A stretch of DNA of 64,000 bases, from positions 62,001 to 126,000 of the forward strand of contig JAJDTU010000009.1 in the NCBI GenBank assembly GCA_022826965.1, in the 5' to 3' direction. The notes under the pieces are model-generated. The model was not told the DNA's origin. It worked only from the letters and a program-made list of their open reading frames with translations, and ran no database searches. Each line of letters begins with the position of its first letter. Positions within the stretch are counted from its first letter, which is position 1. Below are positions 44,180 through 50,659 of the stretch, piece after piece. The position numbers were made by a program, and so were the translations under genes. Origin of the DNA: Dehalococcoidia bacterium. Lineage in GTDB: Bacteria; Chloroflexota; Dehalococcoidia; Bin125.

Positions 44180-45391
44180 TCAGTTACGGAAGATCGCCGA
44201 CGAGATCGGCGCAGAGGCGGGTCCGGCCGCAACGATGCAAGTGCTGGCGCCGTCGACCGGATTAGACGAGTCGCCCCGTAGCTGCCGCACGGCTTCGACG
44301 GCGAGATTGAAGCCGTGGGTGTACGCCTCCGACAGATTGCCGCCGGACGTGTTAATCGGGAACTCGCCCGCGTGCGGCGCGCCCGGTTCGGCGACCTGCT
44401 TCGTCTCGAGTCGTCCGCCTTCGCAGAAGGGGCCACCCTCGCCGACCTCGCAGAACTTGTGGTCCTCGAACGAGGTCAGCACCTGACCGGTGAAGTTCTC
44501 GTAGAACTGACCGCAGTCGATGTCCTCGGGGCCCATGCCGGCGGCCGAGTACAGCCGGTCGACCATCGTCGTGTAGTTGGAACTCATGAAGTCGTCGTGC
44601 CAGAAGCCGTCGACCACGTTGCCCTGTCGGTGACCCGAGCCTTGGACCGACGCGGCCAGGTAGACCGGCCTGTCGGTGAAGTCGCGGGCGATCTCGGCGG
44701 TTGTGAGGATCATCGCCGCCGCCCCGTCGGTCTCGAGGCAACAGTCGTAGAGCCGGTATGGATCGGCGATCATGCGGGAGTTCTGGTGGTCTTCCAGCGT
44801 GATCGGCCGCCCGTTCATCACGGCACGCGGATTGTTCTGCGCATGCTTGTTGGCGGCGACGGCGATGTGTCCCAGATGCTCCGACCTGGTGCCGTACTCG
44901 TACATGTGACGCTGCATCTTCATCGCCAGGAACTGGGCCGGCGACATCAGGCCCTGGGGCACATTGAAGGCGTACTGACCTCGCAGCCGGCCGCCTCGGC
45001 GTGACTGGCCGAAGCGGCCGAACTCGCCCTGGGCCAGGGCTCGGTAGACGACGACGAAGTTGGCGTAACCGGCGACGATGCCCGCCGCCGCGTTGCCGAT
45101 CGCCGCGCAGACGCCTCCGCCACCTCCGCCGTAGACCATGGAGGCGAACGCGTAGTGCGGGAGATCGAGAGCGGTCGAGAGCCGGTTCGGGTCGTTGCGG
45201 TCGGCCGAGTATGAGGAGAAGCCGTCGAGCATCCGCGGTTCGAGTCCGGCATCGCTGCAGGCCGCGAGGATGGCCTCGAGCGCGAGGCGGAACTCCGGAC
45301 GGCCGATACGTCCGTGCTTCGTGTACTCAGTCTCGCCGACGCCGATCACGGCCACCTTGTCGCGAATGTTGCGGTCATACTCGTACGCCAT
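44180..45391 (-). CDS. Thiolase-like (SCP-x/Ltp2-type) protein
   Basis: This 403-residue protein has the lipid-transfer-protein thiolase fold: VAVIGVGETEYTKHG, DGFSSYS, and the C-terminal INTSGGNLSEAYTHGFNLAVEAVRQLRG with its His. At the position of the usual nucleophilic Cys there is a Gly-rich stretch (YGGGGGGVCAAI), so a standard thiolase mechanism is doubtful. Ltp2-like retro-aldolases with DUF35 partners show the same loss, and a DUF35 gene is near. The role may be carbon-chain cleavage of a CoA thioester; this is inference. Confidence 0.82.
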   Translation of the reverse strand: MAYEYDRNIRDKVAVIGVGETEYTKHGRIGRPEFRLALEAILAACSDAGLEPRMLDGFSSYSADRNDPNRLSTALDLPHYAFASMVYGGGGGGVCAAIGNAAAGIVAGYANFVVVYRALAQGEFGRFGQSRRGGRLRGQYAFNVPQGLMSPAQFLAMKMQRHMYEYGTRSEHLGHIAVAANKHAQNNPRAVMNGRPITLEDHQNSRMIADPYRLYDCCLETDGAAAMILTTAEIARDFTDRPVYLAASVQGSGHRQGNVVDGFWHDDFMSSNYTTMVDRLYSAAGMGPEDIDCGQFYENFTGQVLTSFEDHKFCEVGEGGPFCEGGRLETKQVAEPGAPHAGEFPINTSGGNLSEAYTHGFNLAVEAVRQLRGDSSNPVDGASTCIVAAGPASAPISSAIFRN

Positions 45392-45472
45392 GCCGACCTC
45401 CCTCGATCATGCCGAGACTACGCGATCCCAGCGCGTATCCTCGACAGGCCAGTCTTCAGTAAGGAGCCGATC

Positions 45473-46765
45473 ATGTCCGACTTTGCCAATCTTCCTGCTG
45501 CCGATCCTGCCTCTCTCGGTATCGACGCCGAGCGGCTGGCACGCGTGGACGCCCGTATGGCGCAGGCGGTTGAGAACAACGAGGTTCCTGGCGTGGTCAC
45601 AGTCTTGCTTCGACACGGTCATATCGCGCATGTGTCGTCGCATGGATACCTCGACTCCGAGCGGCGGAATCCTCTGCCGATCGACGCGCTGTTCCGGATG
45701 TACTCGCAGACCAAACCGGTCACGGCCGCTCTGACGATGCAACTTCAGGAAGAGGGCGTGTTCTACGTCGATGAGCCGATCACGAAGTGGCTGCCTGAGT
45801 TCGAGAACCGCCAGGTGCTGGCTCCGTTTGATCCGCCGAGCAAGGTGCGCGGAGCGGGGCTGCTGATGGGCCAGACAGTGCCGATGGTGAGGCAGATCAC
45901 GATTCGCGACCTGCTGACGATGACCTCGGGCCTGCCGTCGTTCGGCAACATCCCATCGGCGATGTTCCCGCTGCTCGAACCGGCCTGGAGTGGCACCGAG
46001 TTCGGGATCACTAACCCGGGCGTGGTCGATACGTTGGTGTCGGCTGAGACCCGCGTGCTGCAGATGGCGCAGCTTCCCAACGCGCGGCAGCCCGGCGCGG
46101 CGTGGGAGTATGCGGCAGATTTCGATGTCCTGACCCTGCTGCTGGAACGGGCGACCGGTCAGAATCTGGACGAGCTGTTCCAGGAACGCATCTTCGGGCC
46201 GCTGGGGGTCGAAGGCTGCGGGTTTTACTGTCCTCCGGGCGATGCCGAGCGGCTGGTCACCAATCACCACTGGTCCGAGGAAGGCGCGCTCAACCCGGTC
46301 GAGCGGCCGGAGGACTCGCACAAGGTGCGTGAGTCGCTGGGCCAGCAGATATCGGGGAACGGTCTCTATGGCGGCGTGTTGATGACCCCGGCCGCGTACA
46401 CGCGCTTCGCCGCGATGCTGCTCAACGGCGGCGAACTGGACGGCGCCAGAGTGCTCGGCCGGAAGACGATCGAGTTGATGACCGCGAACCACCTGGGCGC
46501 GATCTGCGGAACGGAGATCGATTTGACCGGTCCCGGATTTGGGTTCGGGTTCGGATATGCGGTGCGCGACCGGATCGCGGGGACGGCGTATCCCGGCAGC
46601 ATCGGGACGTACGGCTGGGGCGGCGCCGCGGGCACATGGTTCTTCGTCGACCCGGCCGAGAACCTCGCCGGCCTCTTCTTCACCCACGTCTTCATGTACC
46701 AGTTCAACCCCGTCGCTTACCTGGAAACCGATTTTGAGAAGGGCGTCTACGAGGCGTTGCTGTAG
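45473..46765 (+). CDS. Class C beta-lactamase-fold serine hydrolase
   Basis: This 430-residue protein has the SxxK motif S78-K81 (YSQTKPV), a candidate second motif at WEYAADFDVL (Tyr in place of YxN) and GWGGAAGTWF in the third-motif region. This pattern is typical of family VIII esterases and related hydrolases rather than AmpC. No signal peptide is seen, which also favours a cytoplasmic esterase. AAGGAG lies 6 bases before the ATG. Confidence 0.88.
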   Translation: MSDFANLPAADPASLGIDAERLARVDARMAQAVENNEVPGVVTVLLRHGHIAHVSSHGYLDSERRNPLPIDALFRMYSQTKPVTAALTMQLQEEGVFYVDEPITKWLPEFENRQVLAPFDPPSKVRGAGLLMGQTVPMVRQITIRDLLTMTSGLPSFGNIPSAMFPLLEPAWSGTEFGITNPGVVDTLVSAETRVLQMAQLPNARQPGAAWEYAADFDVLTLLLERATGQNLDELFQERIFGPLGVEGCGFYCPPGDAERLVTNHHWSEEGALNPVERPEDSHKVRESLGQQISGNGLYGGVLMTPAAYTRFAAMLLNGGELDGARVLGRKTIELMTANHLGAICGTEIDLTGPGFGFGFGYAVRDRIAGTAYPGSIGTYGWGGAAGTWFFVDPAENLAGLFFTHVFMYQFNPVAYLETDFEKGVYEALL

Positions 46766-46804
46766 AGGGGCTGTCGACGGGAGATCGAGTCGGGAGCCTA
46801 GGCG

Positions 46805-47692
46805 ATGAATGGTGTGCGGCCCCAATGGGTCTCCGACAGGTTGTACCCGTTTGAGAGCCGGTTCTTCGACGCGCCGGATGGTCAGCGGATGCACTACGTC
46901 GACGAGGGCAACGGCCCGGCGATCGTGTTCGTGCATGGCAATCCGTCCTGGTCGTTCGAGTTTCGCCACCTGATCGCGGATCTGCGGTCCGACTATCGCT
47001 GCATCGCTCCCGATCACGTGGGATTCGGCTTGTCGTCTCGCAGCGACGACAAGGACGACCACCATCCACATGCGCATGCACGGAGGCTGGCAGCACTGCT
47101 CGACGAACTGCACGTCGGCGAGATGACGTTGTTCATGACGGATTGGGGCGGGCCGATCGGTCTCGACTTCGCTCGTCGCCGCCCGGCGCGGGTTTCGCGG
47201 CTGGTGCTGGCCAACACGTGGTGCTGGCCGGTCAACCGCGATCTGCACTTCCTGATGTTCAGCCTGATGATGTGGAGTCCGCTCGGACAGTACCTGATCA
47301 AGCGTCGCAACTTCTTCGTCGATGGCGTGATGCCGAGGGCGATTGCCGCCAGGTCGGCGATTGCCGACGAAGTGATGCACCACTACCGCAGCGCACAGCC
47401 ATCGCCGCGCGAACGCTCGGCCTGCGCCGCGTTGCCGGGTCACATCGTTCGGGCGAGCCAGTGGCTGGGTGATATCTGGGAGGACCGGGCGCGATTCGTC
47501 GACAAGCCGACGCTGATCTTCTGGGGCCTGCAGGACATCGCATTCCGCCGGAAGGAATTGGATCGGTGGCGGTCGGCATTGGAGTACACCGAGGTCCACG
47601 ATTACGACGACGTTGGTCATTTCGTCGCCGAGGAGGCGCCCGATCGGGTTATCGCGGCGTTGCGGGATTTCATGGCCCGCCATGGCAACTAG
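46805..47692 (+). CDS. Haloalkane dehalogenase-like alpha/beta hydrolase
   Basis: This 295-residue alpha/beta hydrolase has Asp113 as the probable nucleophile in MTDWGGPIGL, next to Trp114. Asn46 lies in HGNPSWSFEFR. Asn and Trp at these places are the halide-binding pair of haloalkane dehalogenases. The acid Asp244 is in WGLQDIAFRRKE and the base His272 in DDVGHFVAEEAP. Dehalogenase activity is a reasonable guess, but related epoxide or ester hydrolases share part of the pattern. The stop overlaps the convergent gene by 4 bases. Confidence 0.8.
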   Translation: MNGVRPQWVSDRLYPFESRFFDAPDGQRMHYVDEGNGPAIVFVHGNPSWSFEFRHLIADLRSDYRCIAPDHVGFGLSSRSDDKDDHHPHAHARRLAALLDELHVGEMTLFMTDWGGPIGLDFARRRPARVSRLVLANTWCWPVNRDLHFLMFSLMMWSPLGQYLIKRRNFFVDGVMPRAIAARSAIADEVMHHYRSAQPSPRERSACAALPGHIVRASQWLGDIWEDRARFVDKPTLIFWGLQDIAFRRKELDRWRSALEYTEVHDYDDVGHFVAEEAPDRVIAALRDFMARHGN

Positions 47693-48138
47693 GTTGAGTC
47701 GCCGGCTCGAGGCAGTGATCGCCAAAGCGCGAGGGCGAGGAACGGGAGGATGATCACCTGCCCGTACGCTCCTGGCGGAGGTCTGTCGATCTTGAGTGGC
47801 TTGGATCGGCCGATCAGGATGCGTCCGATGTTGTCGAGCAGGTTGACGAGCAGGATCAGGGGGATCAATCCTCGGTAGCGAATGAGGGCGAGCCAGGCGA
47901 GGCCGGCGAGGAGGAGCTGCTCGAGTCCCCACTGGGCGAATATGGCGACGATGTTCTGTCCGCCCTCGACGTCGATGTCGATGCCGGCGATCGAGGCTGC
48001 TCCACCGTCCTTGCGGCAGACGTGGACGCAGCTTCGGAAGGTGATCACGAGGCAGAGGAAGAGGTAGAACTTCATGACCCAGGTGTCGCCGCGGTAGGCG
48101 CTGGCGTCGTCGGGGAGGATATCGCTGAGAGATCGCAC
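47689..48138 (-). CDS. Uncharacterised four-helix membrane protein
   Basis: This 149-residue protein has about four membrane helices (FYLFLCLVITF, IVAIFAQWGLEQLLLAGLAWLALI, LIPLILLVNLLDNIGRILIG, IILPFLALALW). I do not recognise the family. The GTG at 48138 is chosen because GGAGG lies 9 bases upstream, just past the parE stop; an earlier GTG would overlap parE. It follows parDE closely and may be co-transcribed. Confidence 0.6.
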   Translation of the reverse strand: MRSLSDILPDDASAYRGDTWVMKFYLFLCLVITFRSCVHVCRKDGGAASIAGIDIDVEGGQNIVAIFAQWGLEQLLLAGLAWLALIRYRGLIPLILLVNLLDNIGRILIGRSKPLKIDRPPPGAYGQVIILPFLALALWRSLPRAGDST

Positions 48139-48142
48139 TTGT

Positions 48143-48472
48143 TCAGTCCTCCATGCCGTCACGTAGCGACTCGGGAATGTCTCTCGCGGTGTGCAGGACT
48201 CTGTAGATGTCGATCGTGTCGTCGCTCTCTACGTAGAGCAGCAGGTATGGGAAACCGCTGACTGGCCAGGAACGTAACTCGGGCCAGTGCAATGGAAGAT
48301 CGAAGCGCGTTGACCCGGTGGCAGGGAAGAGGCTGAGGTGCTGGACGGCGTCCCGAACGGCGCCAGCGAAGGATCGTGCGACATCGGAGGACGCAGTTGA
48401 CGAGTAGTGCCGGACAACCTGTGCGACCTCCACCGAGGCGCGGTCGGACAGAACAACCGGCTTGGGATTCAC
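48143..48472 (-). CDS. parE: ParE/RelE-family toxin
   Basis: This 109-residue protein has the ParE-like fold: a helical hairpin (SVEVAQVVRHYSSTASSDVARSFAGAVRDAV), HLSLFPATGSTRF, then the beta sheet LRSWPVSGFPYLLLYVESDDTIDIYRVLHTARDIP. In the ParDE type it blocks gyrase; the RelE type cuts mRNA. The lack of RelE catalytic basics favours ParE. The ATGA overlap with the antitoxin is typical of a toxin-antitoxin pair. Confidence 0.85.
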   Translation of the reverse strand: MNPKPVVLSDRASVEVAQVVRHYSSTASSDVARSFAGAVRDAVQHLSLFPATGSTRFDLPLHWPELRSWPVSGFPYLLLYVESDDTIDIYRVLHTARDIPESLRDGMED

Positions 48473-48708
48473 GAACGCTTTTCGTTCTCGATGCGCTGAT
48501 ACAGGCGATCAAAGAACTCGTCATCGGCGACCACGGCGGGTCCGGAGGCTGCGCCTTCCGCAACCATGTCGCGCAGCTGCCGAACGTCCATCTCCCGGCG
48601 GATGAGGTCTCGGATGAACTCGTCGCAGGTGAGGTAACCGCGCTCGGCGACCTGGCGTTCGACAAAGGACTGAAGGTCGTCGGGAAGGGTGATCTTGAGG
48701 TTGTGCAT
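48469..48708 (-). CDS. parD: ParD-like antitoxin
   Basis: This 79-residue protein starts with a ribbon-helix-helix DNA-binding unit (MHNLKITLPDDLQSFVERQVAERGYLTCDEFIRDLIRR). It ends with a disordered, acidic tail that would bind the toxin. It probably represses its own operon. It is first in the pair, as usual for ParD. Confidence 0.85.
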   Translation of the reverse strand: MHNLKITLPDDLQSFVERQVAERGYLTCDEFIRDLIRREMDVRQLRDMVAEGAASGPAVVADDEFFDRLYQRIENEKRS

Positions 48709-48759
48709 GGCGTCAGGCTATTCCGCGTGCGGAGGGGCTGCAATCCGCGTATGTCATTG

Positions 48760-49932
48760 TCAGTCTCCGATGGTTCGGGTGGGGAAGTCTTTGGCGGGGT
48801 GGGCCTTGAGGACTTGTTCGTCGAGGTCGATTCCGAGGCCGGGGGCGGTGGGGAGGGTGATGTGGCTGTCTTCGACCTTGAAGGCGGGGGTGGAGGCCTG
48901 TTGGCCCCAGGGTTCGAAGTTGACGAAGTACTCGGTGATGATGAAGTTGGGCATGGTGGCGGCGGCGTTGAGGGTCGAGGCGAGCGCCATGGTGGTCGAG
49001 TTGTAGTTGTGGGGGGCGACGGCAACGAAGTAGATTTCGGCCATCGCGGCGATCTCGGTGAGTTCCTTGATCCCGCCGACGTTGGCGACATCGGGGTTGA
49101 TGATGTCGGCGGCGCGCTGCTCGAAGGCCTCGCGGAACTCGAACTTGGTGTAGAGCTCTTCGCCTGTGACCGTGGGGATGTTGATCTGGGCGGTGGCTGC
49201 GGCGAGGGCGGTCATGTTCTCGGCCCAGACCGGCTCCTCGAACCAGAACGGTTCGTACTCTTCGACCATCCTGGAGAGTCGGACGGCGTTGGAGGGGCTC
49301 AGGCGTCGGTGGATTTCGAGGAGGACGTCGACGTCGGGTCCGACGGCTTCGCGGACGGCGCGGACGCGTTCGGCGGCGAGGCGGAGTTCGTTCATGCCGA
49401 CGTAGCTGCGCCATTTGCCGGGAACCGGGTCGAACTTGAGCGCGTTGAAGCCTCGCTCGACCATGGCGCAGGCGCGGGCCTGAAGCTCTTCGAGGTCGTC
49501 CATTTTGGCCCAGCCGTTGGCGTAGACGCGGAGGCGGTCGCGGACGGCGCCGCCGAGGAGTTGATGGACGGGCATGCCTGCTCGCTTGCCGGCGAGGTCC
49601 CACATGGCCTGTTCGACGCCGGAGATGGCGGAGTAGAGGTCCATCGCGCCTCGCCGATTGCCGAAGTCGTTGTGGATCGCGTCGGTCCAGGGCTTAATGC
49701 GGGCCGAGTCCCAGCCGACGATGTAGCGGCGCATGGCGTCGAGGTGGGCCACAATCTGGATGTCGCGATCGGACTGGGTGTAGCACTCGCCCCAGCCGTG
49801 GAGTCCATCGGCAGTTTCGAGCCGAACGAAGCAGAGGTTCTTGCCGGCGATGTAACGGTCGGGCTGGCCGGTGTCGGGCGGGGTGGGATGGACCAGGTAG
49901 CGGCGCAGGTCGACGATGGTTGAGTCGGACAT
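48760..49932 (-). CDS. Enolase-superfamily dehydratase, GalD-like
   Basis: This 390-residue member of the mandelate racemase branch has metal ligands in LLEIHRR (Glu with a nearby His), FWFEEPVW and VTGEELYTKFE, and a His in VAPHNYNSTT. The EIH pairing is like the D-x-H of D-galactonate dehydratase, with Glu for Asp. Dehydration of an acid sugar is therefore likely, but the sugar is not determined. The ATG at 49932 has GAGG 6 bases upstream; an earlier in-frame ATG lies near 49980. SAR202-type genomes are known for many such paralogues. Confidence 0.85.
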   Translation of the reverse strand: MSDSTIVDLRRYLVHPTPPDTGQPDRYIAGKNLCFVRLETADGLHGWGECYTQSDRDIQIVAHLDAMRRYIVGWDSARIKPWTDAIHNDFGNRRGAMDLYSAISGVEQAMWDLAGKRAGMPVHQLLGGAVRDRLRVYANGWAKMDDLEELQARACAMVERGFNALKFDPVPGKWRSYVGMNELRLAAERVRAVREAVGPDVDVLLEIHRRLSPSNAVRLSRMVEEYEPFWFEEPVWAENMTALAAATAQINIPTVTGEELYTKFEFREAFEQRAADIINPDVANVGGIKELTEIAAMAEIYFVAVAPHNYNSTTMALASTLNAAATMPNFIITEYFVNFEPWGQQASTPAFKVEDSHITLPTAPGLGIDLDEQVLKAHPAKDFPTRTIGD

Positions 49933-50054
49933 TCGCGTCCTCGCAATCGGTGCGGGTTTGGGGGCTTCCCTCATCATCGCATGGGTGGGGCGATTGCCGA
50001 GTTGAAGTCGATCGGGGGCCGCATCCGGTGCGGGACAGGCACGGCGAAGCCGGG

Positions 50055-50112
50055 GTTGGCTGAGCTCCCCTTTCAGAAAAAAACGCTCGGGAAAAAAGAG
50101 ATGAGGTTGGCG
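50055..50112 (-). terminator. T-rich 3' flank of small protein gene B
   Basis: After the stop on the minus strand come TCATCTC, six T, CCCGAGCG and seven T, matching the arrangement after paralogue A. It may serve as a terminator or as the end of a duplicated cassette. Confidence 0.4.
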
Positions 50113-50113
50113 G

Positions 50114-50443
50114 TTACAAGGGGTCGTCGTCTTCGTCGGGTTCGGCCCCCGCCTTCGCGGGGGCGACTTCGGCGTTGAGGGGACCCTGACCCCGGCCCTC
50201 TCCCAGAGGGAGAGGGGGTAAGAGGGAGGGTTGGTCGTGGAGGTGGCGGAGTTTGTGCTGGGCGACTTCGTCGGGGTCGGTGGCGAGGTACATCTTGAGG
50301 TTTTGGCGGGCCTTGTCGGTGGGTCGGTAGAGCGCTCGGGCGACAGCGTCGAGGGCGTTGAGTCGGATGTAGCCGGGGCGGGAGCTGTTGGCGGTTCGCC
50401 AGAGTCGGTCGATGCGGGCTCGGAAGTGGTAGGGGTTGGGCAT
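50114..50443 (-). CDS. Uncharacterised small protein, paralogue B
   Basis: This 109-residue paralogue of the product at 40393-40779 has no family I recognise. The N-terminal 70 residues align without large gaps. The C-terminal part again contains PLPLGEG and APAKAGA stretches encoded by palindromes, but in reverse order compared with paralogue A. It ends DEDDDPL. AGGAG lies 7 bases before the ATG. Both copies sit in the repeat-rich accessory region on opposite strands. Confidence 0.7.
   Translation of the reverse strand: MPNPYHFRARIDRLWRTANSSRPGYIRLNALDAVARALYRPTDKARQNLKMYLATDPDEVAQHKLRHLHDQPSLLPPLPLGEGRGQGPLNAEVAPAKAGAEPDEDDDPL
50145..50164 (-). repeat. R3 palindromic repeat inside small protein gene B
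   Basis: It has a perfect 8-bp stem, the same sequence as the 40660 copy when read on the minus strand. It is translated in the same frame as VAPAKAGA. Confidence 0.8.
50180..50216 (-). repeat. R2 palindromic repeat inside small protein gene B
   Basis: CCCTCTCCC-AGA-GGGAGAGGG forms a perfect 9-bp stem. It encodes the PLPLGEG region of paralogue B. Confidence 0.7.
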
Positions 50444-50520
50444 GGTTGAGCTCCTGGGTGAGGTATGGACGTATGTTCTGATAGTAGTGGGTTCGGTTGG
50501 GTTGTGGGAGGAATGGTGTG

Positions 50521-50576
50521 CCCCCCTCTGTCACTACGTGACATCTCCCCCCGCCTGACGGGGGGGGGGGGAGAGG
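50521..50576 (+). repeat. R1 palindromic repeat, copy 2
   Basis: C-run, GTCAC-TAC-GTGAC, then CTCCCCCCGCC and a G-run of twelve. It lies between small protein gene B and the VWA gene. Confidence 0.8.
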
Positions 50577-50587
50577 GGAAGGGAGGG

Positions 50588-50623
50588 CCCTCACCCTGGC
50601 CCTCTCCCTCGGGGAGAGGGGAC
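50588..50623 (+). repeat. R2 palindromic repeat next to R1 copy 2
   Basis: CCCTCACCCTGG followed by CCCTCTCCC-TC-GGGGAGAGGG. It is directly downstream of R1 copy 2 and upstream of the VWA gene stop. Confidence 0.7.
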
Positions 50624-50659
50624 CGGAAGGGAGAGGGCCTTAGGGCGAGAGGGGCGGTG

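Noticed and set aside
42000-46500. The skew switch as a proven oriC
   Set aside because: No DnaA boxes or origin genes are visible in this stretch, and it is filled with ordinary genes; an inversion boundary explains it equally well.
45407-47932. An 841-codon minus-strand open frame opposite the serine hydrolase and dehalogenase-like genes
   Set aside because: It is Arg/Pro/His-rich mirror sequence of two well-supported plus-strand enzymes.
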